Shown here piece by piece: positions 46,733 through 55,150 of a DNA stretch of 64,000 nt; position 1 is the stretch's first letter; the number at the start of each line of letters is the position of its first letter. The position numbers and the translations under genes are program-made. Below the pieces are notes generated by a model. It ran no database searches. It was not told the DNA's origin and was given only the letters and a program-made list of their open reading frames with translations. The stretch comes from Marinilabilia salmonicolor JCM 21150. Its GTDB lineage: Bacteria; Bacteroidota; Bacteroidia; Bacteroidales; Marinilabiliaceae. The stretch is taken from assembly GCF_000259075.1 (NCBI RefSeq), contig NZ_AJKI01000030.1, positions 1 to 64,000 on the forward strand, given 5' to 3'.

Positions 46733-46862
46733 GGCCGGTAAAGAGTATGCCAATAGGCTAGTAGTTGAGTCAACCTGATACTGGATTACTTTTGAATTTC
46801 TTTACGTTAACCCAAAAAGAATTTGACGGGAATTAAGAGCCGGAAGCCAGTTCAGCCGATTC

Positions 46863-47354
46863 TTACTCCGGAGTTGTATCCGACTCAAAATCACCGGTAA
46901 TCAAAGGCATTTCATCGACGTGACTGGCTTCAATTTCCAACATCTCAATAAGCAGATCCAATGCTCCGCCGACCCGATCCAGTTCATCGACTGAGAGTCC
47001 TTTCAATTTTTCATCCAAACGTTGTTGCAATAAATCAGGTGTACGCTCCAGCAAGGCATCGCCCGAGGAGGTAAGTGCAATATGCATAACCCGCTTATCG
47101 CCGGATTTTGGCAGCCGGGCAAGAAACCCTTTTTTCTCCAATCGTCCGATTATTCCTGTAACAGTACTGGAGTTCAGATTCAGGTGGTCACGTATAGAGC
47201 GCTGCGTAGCCTGATAGCCGGGAGAAGCTTTCAAAAATTCAAGACATAAAATCTGTGGAATACTGACCCCGAAGTCCTTCTGAACCTTTTTGGACTCCAA
47301 ATTAATAGAACGAACTATACGCCGGATTTTTATTAAAATATCTTTGTAATCCAT
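46863..47354 (-). CDS. MarR-family transcriptional regulator
   Basis: A 163-aa winged-helix repressor. The HTH region is SIRDHLNLNSSTVTGIIGRL (about 59-78), and the wing follows with KKGFLARLPKSGDKRVMHIAL. A longer frame starts with TTG three codons earlier. The last 20 residues form an acidic tail (HVDEMPLITGDFESDTT), uncommon in MarR proteins. It lies downstream of the MBL hydrolase gene (55 nt) on the same strand; its target is unknown, though such regulators often act on adjacent genes. Confidence 0.88.
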   Translation of the reverse strand: MDYKDILIKIRRIVRSINLESKKVQKDFGVSIPQILCLEFLKASPGYQATQRSIRDHLNLNSSTVTGIIGRLEKKGFLARLPKSGDKRVMHIALTSSGDALLERTPDLLQQRLDEKLKGLSVDELDRVGGALDLLIEMLEIEASHVDEMPLITGDFESDTTPE

Positions 47355-47409
47355 CTTAATCAAAAATTATTTTTTAAAATATCTGAATTCCGTCAGCCAA
47401 ACTCTTATT

Positions 47410-48189
47410 TTAAACTGTAGCAGGTTTCCTTTCCAATCTGAAGACTTCCGCCGCAGCATACCGATTGGTCAGTCTCACATCAAACCTGTCGGACAAGCTG
47501 TTAAAAGCCTCCAGTGCCAGTTGCGGAGTATTGTTTTCGGCCGACAAATGAGACAGGAAGACCACCTCCAGATCATTTCCGCCATGCGTTTTCAAAAGTT
47601 CCACTGCCTGTGCATTGGATAAATGACCAACTTCTGAAGCTACCCTGTTTTTCAAATGCCAGGGATATACCCCGTTCCACAACATTTCCTCATCATAATT
47701 GGATTCGAGAAACACTGCCTGACAGGAAGAAAAATGCTGAATAACATTGTCACAAGGAGCCCCTATGTCGGTCAGCACCCCCACATTTACTCCGTCATGC
47801 TCTATTCTGAAACTACAAGGCTCAGCAGCATCATGCTGTTTCAAGAAAGAATGAATTGTAAAACCTCCGATCTGAAGTCGATCCCCCGGGGAAAACTTTT
47901 CAATTAAAGCAGGACGGTTCGGCCCCCAGCTTTTCTCCAGCGACTTCGCAGTAATATAAACCGGAACACCAAGTTGTTTACTCAACACCCTCACACCCCG
48001 GAAATGATCGGCATGTTCATGAGAAATTAATATTCCTTTGATCTTTAAAGGATTCAAGGCCCGTTCTTTCATTCGTTCCAACACCTGACGTCGGCTGATT
48101 CCCGCATCCACAAGTATCGCTTCATTTTCATTGCCTATGTAATAACAATTTCCGTTACTACCCGATGCCAGTGCACATATTTCAATCAT
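47410..48189 (-). CDS. MBL-fold metallohydrolase (YycJ/WalJ-like)
   Basis: A 259-aa metallo-beta-lactamase-fold hydrolase. The N-terminus EICALASGSNGNCYYIG and metal motif SHEHADHFRG (about 56-65) match the YycJ group, with further metal ligands in LESNYDEEML and LSHLSAENN. Members of this group are thought to act as 5'-to-3' exonucleases or to coordinate cell division with replication; the role here is from family only. It follows the B3/4 protein gene by 3 nt, so the two are co-transcribed. Confidence 0.87.
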   Translation of the reverse strand: MIEICALASGSNGNCYYIGNENEAILVDAGISRRQVLERMKERALNPLKIKGILISHEHADHFRGVRVLSKQLGVPVYITAKSLEKSWGPNRPALIEKFSPGDRLQIGGFTIHSFLKQHDAAEPCSFRIEHDGVNVGVLTDIGAPCDNVIQHFSSCQAVFLESNYDEEMLWNGVYPWHLKNRVASEVGHLSNAQAVELLKTHGGNDLEVVFLSHLSAENNTPQLALEAFNSLSDRFDVRLTNRYAAAEVFRLERKPATV

Positions 48190-48192
48190 CTC

Positions 48193-48861
48193 TTATATCA
48201 CTTTTATTTCAGGAGAAGCATTACTGACATACTTACTCAACAATTCCGAAAGCATAGACATAGTCTCCTCCAATCCGGCACCATCCCCGTCAAAAGAGGG
48301 AACAATCATAAGTACCTGTTTGGTTTTCTCATCGATCAGAGTCCTGGCAGAATCACTTGTAGGTGTTCCAAATGCTCCATTCGAATCTCTGAAAACCGGA
48401 AGATTTTCTATATTCAAAACACCCCTCCCAATACCTTCATAAGGTTCTTCCGGCATTCCTTTGCCCAAATTTACGTCACCACTAATTTTGCTAAGATCGT
48501 AGCCACAAATGGAAAATCCTGTTTTGACAGAAACCAGATTCAAACAATCCACTACATTATTTACCTGATACAACCCCTTGCCTTTACTTACCCTTCGAAG
48601 CAGAGATTCAGCTGCAGGACGATATCTGTTGGGATCCTTACCCAGCTTTTTATAGGCTTGTTTCAACGATTTTACCGGTGAGATCTCCCGGATTTTCTCC
48701 GCATCCAGTCGGGAAGTAAGATTCTCTATTTCTTCCTGCATACTCGTAAGCAACTCTACACCGGATTCTTCAATCACCACCTCAGATACAAGACACCCCA
48801 GTTTAAGATCCGGAAAAACTTCGGCAACCTCCGGAAGAAGACTAATATAAGGAAACTCCAT
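48193..48861 (-). CDS. B3/B4 tRNA-binding-domain protein
   Basis: A 222-aa protein whose main part (about 60-205) resembles the B3/B4 domain of phenylalanyl-tRNA synthetase beta chain: SPVKSLKQAYKKLGKDPNRY, AAESLLRRVSKGKGLYQVNN and VVDCLNLVSVKTGFSICGYD are typical of stand-alone B3/4 proteins. In PheT this domain edits mischarged Tyr-tRNA; stand-alone versions may have an editing or nucleotide-binding role, which is not established. It is the first gene of a pair or trio with the MBL and possibly the MarR gene. Confidence 0.87.
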   Translation of the reverse strand: MEFPYISLLPEVAEVFPDLKLGCLVSEVVIEESGVELLTSMQEEIENLTSRLDAEKIREISPVKSLKQAYKKLGKDPNRYRPAAESLLRRVSKGKGLYQVNNVVDCLNLVSVKTGFSICGYDLSKISGDVNLGKGMPEEPYEGIGRGVLNIENLPVFRDSNGAFGTPTSDSARTLIDEKTKQVLMIVPSFDGDGAGLEETMSMLSELLSKYVSNASPEIKVI

Positions 48862-48964
48862 TCGTACAAATTATATTTTTTCTCTAATTCTGCTAAAATA
48901 CCAAATTTTCATGAATCCGCCTCAAAACAAACGGTCCGGATTTCGGACAGGGAAGTATTATTAC

Positions 48965-48972
48965 TATTTTTG
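48965..48972 (+). promoter_or_regulatory. Bacteroidota -7 box (TATTTTTG) for the HAD gene
   Basis: TATTTTTG fits TAnnTTTG with TTTC (48941-48944) 20 bp upstream; it leaves a leader of about 15-20 nt. Confidence 0.6.
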
Positions 48973-48992
48973 CATTCTTAAAGCTAAAACAG

Positions 48993-49670
48993 ATGACAAA
49001 CAACATACCTGAGACAATAAATGCAATTCTATTTGACATGGACGGGGTGCTTTACGACAGCATGAAACACCATGCCGCCACATGGATTGAAGCATTCAAA
49101 AAATACAACATCAATTTTCCCAAAGAAGAAGCCTACCTGAATGAAGGAAGTACAGGAGATTTTACCATAAAAAAAGCCATAAAGCAGATATGTAACAGAG
49201 AAGCCACCCCGGAAGAAATCAATGGAATATACGAAGAGAAAACCCGACTCATGCATTTACGTCCTAAAGCGGACAAAATCCCGGGCATGCAGGCATTGAT
49301 GAAAAGAATCAGAGACACCGGAAAAAAAATTATCGTTGTCACAGGTAGCAAGCAACCCATACTCCTCGAAAGATTACACGAAGATTTTGGAGTTCATCCT
49401 GACGAGGTTGTCTCCGGATACAACGTCATACATGGAAAACCTCATCCCGAACCATATCTCATGGGACTAAAAAAAGCAGGTTTTGCGGCCAATGAAGCCC
49501 TCGTAATCGAAAATGCACCGCTGGGCGTGGAATCATCTGTCGCTGCAGAAATATACACCATTGCCATCAATACCGGGCCATTGGATAAAAAAGTATTGTT
49601 TGACGCCGGAGCGAGTGAGGTTTTCGATAAGGCTAAGGAGGTTGATGAGTTTTTAGAAAAACTATTATAA
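48993..49670 (+). CDS. HAD-family phosphatase/phosphoglucomutase-like
   Basis: A 225-aa HAD hydrolase with cap domain type 1. Motif I is LFDMDGVLYDS with nucleophile D15 and acid D17; motif II is VVTGSKQP; motif III/IV are HGKPHPEPYL and VIENAPLGVESSVAA. Sequence type is that of beta-phosphoglucomutase-like or sugar-phosphate phosphatases. It is convergent with the PfkB kinase gene 21 nt away. Substrate unknown; a sugar phosphate is likely. Confidence 0.88.
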   Translation: MTNNIPETINAILFDMDGVLYDSMKHHAATWIEAFKKYNINFPKEEAYLNEGSTGDFTIKKAIKQICNREATPEEINGIYEEKTRLMHLRPKADKIPGMQALMKRIRDTGKKIIVVTGSKQPILLERLHEDFGVHPDEVVSGYNVIHGKPHPEPYLMGLKKAGFAANEALVIENAPLGVESSVAAEIYTIAINTGPLDKKVLFDAGASEVFDKAKEVDEFLEKLL

Positions 49671-49691
49671 TGTCTCTACGAATTGGGATGC

Positions 49692-50606
49692 TTATTTTTT
49701 GCTTGTCATTAAAGTAGCAGCAAATTCCCTCGAGATATAATTATCAAAAGATAAACATACGTTGGTGGAAAACTCGACAGCACTCTTCACAATCGTTTTC
49801 CATCTCTCAGGATCTCCTTCGGAGAGTTTTTCCCTGTTAAGCCCATAGGCCAAACCGGCATTAAAGTTATCCCCCGCTCCAATGGTACTAACAGGCTTTA
49901 TCCTCCTGGCAGCAACGTGAAAATATTGTTCATCAATCAGCCCATATACCCCATCACTGTTGGCCGTAATAAGTCCAATTGCATCAAATCCCCCAATTTT
50001 TTGTAACACCTCATTTGTATCCATTCCGGGATAAATATTCTCAAAATCTTCATCACTGCCCCTTACCAGATGAGCAAACGAGAAATTTTCTTCAATCAGT
50101 GGACGATAAACAGCTATGTTGTTAAGATGATTTTTCCTGAAGTTGGGATCATAAATAAGGTAAGCTCCCTGGTCACGAGCCTTTTGAAGCAACGGAACAA
50201 CCTGATTGCGAAGTACCGGATTCACTGCAAAAAAAGAACCAAACAACAGGATATCCCCCGGCCTGAATTCCGGTCCCGAAATTTGGAACCTCTCTTCAGG
50301 GAAATCTTTATAAACCTGGTAGGAAGCATTGTTCTCTTCATCCAGAAAAGCCAGCGCAACCGGTGTTTTACCCGAGGTAAACCTATGAAGCCAGGAAGTC
50401 CCGACCCGGTTCTCCTGAAGAAAATCAACAATTTGTTCGCCAACTTCCTCAAGTCCAATTTCACTGATCAAAGCCACCTCTTCCCCTGCCCGGGCAAGAG
50501 ACACGAGGGCATTAAACGCAGAACCGCCGGGGCGCGATGCCACCGGCTGGTTATTTTTAAAGATAATATCGAGAACTGTTTCACCCAACCCGAAAATCCG
50601 TCCCAT
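49692..50606 (-). CDS. PfkB-family carbohydrate kinase
   Basis: A 304-aa ribokinase-like kinase. The N-terminal substrate motif is RPGGSAFNALVSLARAGEEV and the catalytic motif is STIGAGDNFNAGLAYGL with the base Asp. The family includes fructokinases, and no residue decides the sugar. It is the last gene of a four-gene minus-strand cluster (SIS isomerase, phosphohexomutase, cysteine hydrolase, kinase), 10 nt after the hydrolase gene, so it probably phosphorylates a hexose or ketose used by the same route. Confidence 0.9.
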   Translation of the reverse strand: MGRIFGLGETVLDIIFKNNQPVASRPGGSAFNALVSLARAGEEVALISEIGLEEVGEQIVDFLQENRVGTSWLHRFTSGKTPVALAFLDEENNASYQVYKDFPEERFQISGPEFRPGDILLFGSFFAVNPVLRNQVVPLLQKARDQGAYLIYDPNFRKNHLNNIAVYRPLIEENFSFAHLVRGSDEDFENIYPGMDTNEVLQKIGGFDAIGLITANSDGVYGLIDEQYFHVAARRIKPVSTIGAGDNFNAGLAYGLNREKLSEGDPERWKTIVKSAVEFSTNVCLSFDNYISREFAATLMTSKK

Positions 50607-50616
50607 AGTTTAGCTC

Positions 50617-51159
50617 TTACTTAACCAGTTTCGAGATAGCCTTAAATTCATCGGTACCGGAAACCCGGCACATCTCAAACAACAGAGATTCGTAACTGGT
50701 GATAATAATTCCTTCCTGCACCAGACGAGCCATAGCAATCCTTTTATTTTCAGGATTCCGAGAACCAACACAATCCTCTACAACAACAGGGTGAAAGCCA
50801 CGTTCTTTCAAGTCGAGCGCTGTTTGCAAAAGACAAATATGCGCTTCGATGCCCGCCAGTACCACAGTTCGCTTAGACGACAGCTCCACTTTCTCCATAA
50901 TCGCAGGGTCATCGCAACAACTAAAGGCAGTTTTCTCGCTATGCGGATATTCATCTACCAGTGCAGCAAGAGCGGGAATGGTTTCCCCCAGCCCTTTTTT
51001 ATACTGTTCGGTTATGATTACCGGGACTTGTAAAACTTTCAGTCCTTCAACCAGAATTCTCATATTAACCGCCAGTTGCTCATGCTCATACATGTGCGGG
51101 AACAAACGTTCCTGGACATCCACAACCATGGCCAGTGTATTTTCTCTGATAATTCTCAT
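50617..51159 (-). CDS. Isochorismatase-family cysteine hydrolase
   Basis: A 180-aa hydrolase with the triad D14 (MVVDVQERLF), K76 (HSEKTAFSCCDD) and C109 (AGIEAHICLLQTALDL). It is closest in style to YcaC-type proteins, whose substrates are uncertain. It overlaps the phosphohexomutase gene by 4 nt and is followed by the PfkB gene 10 nt later, so it is translated with sugar-phosphate enzymes, an unusual partner for this family. Confidence 0.87.
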   Translation of the reverse strand: MRIIRENTLAMVVDVQERLFPHMYEHEQLAVNMRILVEGLKVLQVPVIITEQYKKGLGETIPALAALVDEYPHSEKTAFSCCDDPAIMEKVELSSKRTVVLAGIEAHICLLQTALDLKERGFHPVVVEDCVGSRNPENKRIAMARLVQEGIIITSYESLLFEMCRVSGTDEFKAISKLVK

Positions 51160-52697
51160 AGTTCAAATCTTTTAAATGCTGATAAATCAAGATTATCAAA
51201 ACGCCCAAAAAACTCATATAATTCATGAGCTATTTTTTGTACACCTCCGGGTTCGTTCGATTCAATATTCAAAGGGAGAACGGGATCATGCAACGATAAA
51301 CGCAACAAGAACCATCCATCCTGACCTGTCCCTGAACATTTCACACGCACTCCTTCATAATTCTCAGGTAACAAATCCCAGTTGCCCTTATTTCCGGCCA
51401 TAATGCCTACTTCAGCAATGATATCCGATCCCGTTTGAATAAAGTCAGCAGAATTAATTCTCAATCGGATTTCACAGCTGTCCACCGGTTCCGGAAGTCC
51501 TTCAATCAAGTCTGTCAGTCGTTTCCCTTCAGCCCTCATTTTTGCCAGTGTAATAATCATTCTCGTGGCCAGATAAGCACCATCGTCCAGAAAGAAATTT
51601 TCCCTAAAAGCAGCATGGCCTGAGGTTTCAATAGCCAGACAAGATTCCTGACCAATGCCGTTCAGACGCACCGCTTCATTGATTACATTCTTATATCCCC
51701 GTTGATAGCGATGATGCTTTCCACCCAATTTATCCTGAATAAACCAGGACAATCCATCGGAAGTGATAGAATCTGTAACGATGGTACTTCCGGGGCTTTT
51801 CTGAAGGACGACGGCTGAAGCCAGAGCTATCAGGGAGTTTTTGTTGATGGGACGTCCGGTATAATCAACCAGAGCAGCCCGGTCAACATCCATATCAAAA
51901 ATAATTCCCAGGTCAGCTTCAGACTCCTTCACCTTGCTGATAAGCGAATTCATGGCATTGGTGTCTTCAGGATTGGGAAAATGGTTAGGAAAACGGCCAT
52001 CGGCCTCCAGAAACTGGGAAGCAGAAATATCTGCACCCAATTGTTCCAACACATCAGTTGCAAAAAACCCTCCGGATCCGTTACCGGCATCTACCACAAT
52101 TTTCAGGTCTTCCAGGGGAGTCTCGTAATGATCGGGATGATTGACCCCCTTACGGATACCATCAGCCAGATGCTGAGCATAAACCGCCATAAAATCATAA
52201 TACGCTACATTTCCACTCCTGCCTCCTGTCTTAAGGTTCCCCTTCGCAATATCAAGAATCTCGGAAATATCAGCCTTATCTAAACCGCCTGTAGAGGTAA
52301 ATAACTTCAATCCGTTTTTATGTCCGGCCGAATGGCTCCCGGTCACCATCACTGCAGCATCCACGGGGTTCTCCCCTATTTGAGTGGACATAAACATTGC
52401 CGGTGTGGAGGCTAATCCGAAATTAACCACATCTGCACCTTCCGCACAGAGTCCTTTAATAAGTGATTCCAAAAGTTCAGGACCCGATAAGCGCGGATCT
52501 CGGCCTACTGAAATACGTAGTTTATTTTTCCCGGAGAAATATGTTTGCAACCAGACAACAAAAGCTCTTCCGAGCCTTTCTGCAATTTCGGGTGTAAAAT
52601 TCACCTCATCTCCCCTTACTCTGTCCAGAGCAACCCCGAGAATATCAGAGCCGTTGTGTAGTTTTTTCCAATCAGTTTGTGGCATGGTCAGATACAT
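51156..52697 (-). CDS. Phosphoglucomutase/phosphomannomutase
   Basis: A 513-aa phosphohexomutase that moves a phosphate between C1 and C6 of a hexose phosphate. The phosphoserine site is MVTGSHSAGHKNG (S121 from this start; family consensus TASHNP), the metal loop is FDMDVDRAALVD, the sugar loop is LAIETSGHAAFRENFF, and the phosphate loop is VKCSGTGQDGWFLLRLS. The frame continues upstream into the SIS gene; MYLTMPQTDW at 52697, 4 nt after the SIS stop, is the better start. The unusual GSH and DMDVDR variants suggest a divergent subfamily. Confidence 0.88.
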   Translation of the reverse strand: MYLTMPQTDWKKLHNGSDILGVALDRVRGDEVNFTPEIAERLGRAFVVWLQTYFSGKNKLRISVGRDPRLSGPELLESLIKGLCAEGADVVNFGLASTPAMFMSTQIGENPVDAAVMVTGSHSAGHKNGLKLFTSTGGLDKADISEILDIAKGNLKTGGRSGNVAYYDFMAVYAQHLADGIRKGVNHPDHYETPLEDLKIVVDAGNGSGGFFATDVLEQLGADISASQFLEADGRFPNHFPNPEDTNAMNSLISKVKESEADLGIIFDMDVDRAALVDYTGRPINKNSLIALASAVVLQKSPGSTIVTDSITSDGLSWFIQDKLGGKHHRYQRGYKNVINEAVRLNGIGQESCLAIETSGHAAFRENFFLDDGAYLATRMIITLAKMRAEGKRLTDLIEGLPEPVDSCEIRLRINSADFIQTGSDIIAEVGIMAGNKGNWDLLPENYEGVRVKCSGTGQDGWFLLRLSLHDPVLPLNIESNEPGGVQKIAHELYEFFGRFDNLDLSAFKRFEL

Positions 52698-52701
52698 AGT
52701 T

Positions 52702-53319
52702 TTATTTATTTTCGAGGCTGGCAGCCTGACGGGATTTATCCCCCAAATAACCACCATGGTGTCTCAATGCATAATCATAATTATTGAACCCTATTTTTTT
52801 CATCAGCAACACCACCAAAACATCTCCGATAACGGTCATTGTGGTAGTAGAAGTAGTCGGTGTATGACCCAAAGCGCAAACTTCGGGAGGATTTCCCGTA
52901 AACAGACATGCTGAAGCCGCCTCCGCCAGCAGGGAGTTTTCATTTCCTGTGATAACAATAAAAGGGATATCAGGTCTGAGACCTTTAGCAAGATCAATTA
53001 ACTCAATAATTTCACGGGTCTTTCCCGAATTGGATATCAGGAGCATAACATCATTCTCCTGCAATACTCCCAAATCACCGTGCTGAGCCTCACTGGGATG
53101 CAAAAAAACAGCAGGAGTACCGGTACTGCTGAAGGTTGTAGCCATATTATTGGCAATTTGACCTGCCTTACCCATTCCGCTGGTAATGAGTTTACCTTTA
53201 CGGTTGTGAACATACTCAAAAAGCAGATCAACAGCCTTTTCAAAATCTTTTGACACAGGGATTTCCGCTACTGCGCGGGATTCAGCTTCCAATAAAGCCC
53301 GGATTTCTTTTTCTATCAT
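52702..53319 (-). CDS. SIS-domain sugar-phosphate isomerase
   Basis: A 205-aa SIS-domain protein of the KdsD/GutQ or hexulose-phosphate isomerase type, without the C-terminal CBS domains found in KdsD. Motifs: GKLITSGMGKAGQIANNMA, STGTPAVFLHPSEAQHGDLG and LLISNSGKTREIIELI. It likely interconverts ketose and aldose phosphates (arabinose-5-phosphate or a 3-hexulose-6-phosphate; not decidable). It is the first gene of the four-gene cluster. Confidence 0.87.
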   Translation of the reverse strand: MIEKEIRALLEAESRAVAEIPVSKDFEKAVDLLFEYVHNRKGKLITSGMGKAGQIANNMATTFSSTGTPAVFLHPSEAQHGDLGVLQENDVMLLISNSGKTREIIELIDLAKGLRPDIPFIVITGNENSLLAEAASACLFTGNPPEVCALGHTPTTSTTTMTVIGDVLVVLLMKKIGFNNYDYALRHHGGYLGDKSRQAASLENK

Positions 53320-53350
53320 TATATTTCTTTAAAAATGGTTCCTTTTATCC

Positions 53351-53532
53351 TTAACCTGCATTATTCACAAATTATCTATTGCGATGTCCAACTATCGACA
53401 AAATACCAGCGTCCTCGCCAAATTTGATTTAAAAATAGTTCACTATTTCCTGCACCAAATTTGCCTGTGGTTGCTTGTATTTCTTGATATTTGAACATCT
53501 CATAACGAAAACTTATGAATAAAGCAGGTTAA
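53351..53532 (+). repeat. MITE-like element family B, copy 2
   Basis: A 182-bp element bounded by TTAACCTGC and GCAGGTTAA; the terminal inverted repeat extends to about 18 bp (TAACCTGCATTATTCA against TAACCTGCTTTATTCA). It is homologous throughout to 19793-19975, in the same orientation. It lies 32 nt upstream of the SIS gene start and may contain or displace its promoter. Confidence 0.8.
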
Positions 53533-53616
53533 ATATCAGATGCAAATTAATAAAAATATATCCAATCAACTTTATACCCATTCAACCTGCCTTTTACATA
53601 AGACAGGTAAGATGTA

Positions 53617-53787
53617 AACAGGCTGAAAGCCTGATGCAATAGCCCAGAGCAACGCCCTGGGTTTTGAGGCATCCCCCACGCCCTCTCTTATTATTGGTCG
53701 CAATGCGACCAATAATGAGAGGGGGGGAGTTTTTACAATTTTCCTGGGCCGTTGCCCCAGGCTATTGCTTAAAGACCTTTGGCCTTA
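53617..53787. repeat. Nested palindromes (BIME-like cluster)
   Basis: From left to right: AGGCTGAAAGCCT (53620-53632), CCAGAGCAACGCCCTGG (53644-53660), a 19-bp perfect-arm hairpin CCTCTCTTATTATTGGTCG with CGACCAATAATGAGAGG near 53682-53722, then TCCTGGGCCGTTGCCCCAGG (53742-53761). GCAATAGCCC on the left and the inverse GGCTATTGC on the right (53760-53768) pair over the whole unit. There is no gene between 53320 and 53876. Confidence 0.75.
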
Positions 53788-53876
53788 AAAAAACGCAACA
53801 ATATTATGTATTCCTCAATAGGTAAAATCCTCGCTTTTGGGAGGGCTGGTTAATTTTTTCTTCAGGAAAAACCGTA

Positions 53877-54926
53877 TTACTCCAGATAAATCATTTTTCT
53901 GGTTCTCGGAAGTACTTCCCCTATTACTTTGGTTTGCGGATGTTTTCCGGTAGCTTTCAAATCAGCCAGCACAGCATCCAGTTTTTCCGGAGGTACGCAC
54001 ATCAGCAGTCCTCCGGATGTTTGGGCATCCGTAGCAAGCATTTTCAAATGGGGCTCCACCAGTTTATTTACATGCAAAGACGGTTGCACAAAATCCAGAT
54101 TTCGAAAGGATGCTCCGGGCAAGCAGCCATCATTGGCTAACTCGTCAGCCTGGTCGATAATGGGTAAATCCCGACTTCTGATGGCCAGACTCACATCGCT
54201 TGCCTCAGCCATTTTGAGCGCATGGCCAAGCAACCCGAAACCGGTAACATCTGTGGCGCACGTGAGCTCGTGCCTGGTCATCACTTCAGCTCCCCACTTA
54301 TTCAGCAGTTTCATTTGCTCCAGACCTTTGCGGTAAGCTTCTTCACGTACCATATTTAATCGCTGGGCAGCAACAAGCACTCCAACACCCAGGGGTTTAG
54401 TTAGTACCAAAAGATCTCCGGGCTTTGCAGATGCATTGGTGATTAATTTATTCGGATGCACAGTACCTACCACAGCCAACCCGTATTTGGGTGGATGATC
54501 TTCAATGGTATGCCCGCCCATTACCAGGGCGCCGGCTTCCTGAATTTTACTGTGACCTCCCTGTAATATTTGCTCAAAAGCACTCAAAGGCATTTTGGCT
54601 GATGAAAACATAAACAGATTGAGAGCCAGCAATGGTGTCCCTCCCATTGCATAAACATCACTCAGCGCATTGGCAGCAGCAATCTCTCCAAATTCAAACG
54701 GATCGGAACAAACCGGTGGAAAGAAATCAGTAGTAAAAATAATTGCCGTCTCATCGTTAAGCCGATACACACCTGCATCATCGTGCGTATCAATATCCAC
54801 CATAATATTGGGATGTTGCATCTTCGGAAGCTTCGATAGGATTCCTGCTAGTTCTCCCGGTGGTAATTTTGCAGAGCAACCACCATATTCAACTGTCTCT
54901 AACAAATCAATTTTTTGCTCACTCAT
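53877..54926 (-). CDS. selD: Selenide, water dikinase (selenophosphate synthetase)
   Basis: A 349-aa enzyme that makes selenophosphate from selenide and ATP. The active-site segment is VEYGGCSAKL with C17 and K20 at the positions of the E. coli catalytic Cys17 and Lys20; the site is Cys, not selenocysteine. Other features: MVDIDTHDDAGVYRL, FFPPVCSDPFEFG, GHTIEDHPPKYG and TDVTGFGLLGHALKMAE. It ends the mnmH-yedF-desulfurase-DUF3343-selD operon and overlaps DUF3343 by 4 nt. No selA/selB/selC is in the window. Confidence 0.95.
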   Translation of the reverse strand: MSEQKIDLLETVEYGGCSAKLPPGELAGILSKLPKMQHPNIMVDIDTHDDAGVYRLNDETAIIFTTDFFPPVCSDPFEFGEIAAANALSDVYAMGGTPLLALNLFMFSSAKMPLSAFEQILQGGHSKIQEAGALVMGGHTIEDHPPKYGLAVVGTVHPNKLITNASAKPGDLLVLTKPLGVGVLVAAQRLNMVREEAYRKGLEQMKLLNKWGAEVMTRHELTCATDVTGFGLLGHALKMAEASDVSLAIRSRDLPIIDQADELANDGCLPGASFRNLDFVQPSLHVNKLVEPHLKMLATDAQTSGGLLMCVPPEKLDAVLADLKATGKHPQTKVIGEVLPRTRKMIYLE

Positions 54927-55150
54927 TGCTTGCCTCTCTTATGTAATTCAAAAGTTATATTCTCCTCTTTCAAAGCCTCCATACAGGAAGAAAGATTACT
55001 TCCTTCAACAATCAGGCACATTCCACACTCCGAAGAGATATCTTCCGGAACGGGAATTACCCGTGTAGCAATCCCCCTGGCTTTACAAATACGATCTGCC
55101 CGCATTACCTTATGCACATTCGGGAAGAGCAACAAAGGTTCTTCAGACAT
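54923..55150 (-). CDS. DUF3343 putative Se/S carrier-like protein
   Basis: A 75-aa protein of the DUF3343 family (putative selenium/sulfur carrier). Conserved: [19 protein letters not shown] at the N-terminus and [12 protein letters not shown] with a C-x-x-C pair that could hold Se or S. It overlaps selD by 4 nt and the desulfurase gene by 8 nt, so all three are translationally coupled. A start 4 codons earlier (55162) is possible. The position between a Cys/Sec desulfurase and SelD supports delivery of selenium to SelD (inference). Confidence 0.85.
   Translation of the reverse strand: MSEEPLLLFPNVHKVMRADRICKARGIATRVIPVPEDISSECGMCLIVEGSNLSSCMEALKEENITFELHKRGKQ

Noticed and set aside
53877-54926. 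Selenocysteine in SelD (in-frame TGA read-through)
   Set aside because: The catalytic position is an ordinary Cys codon (C17), and no selA/selB/selC is visible.
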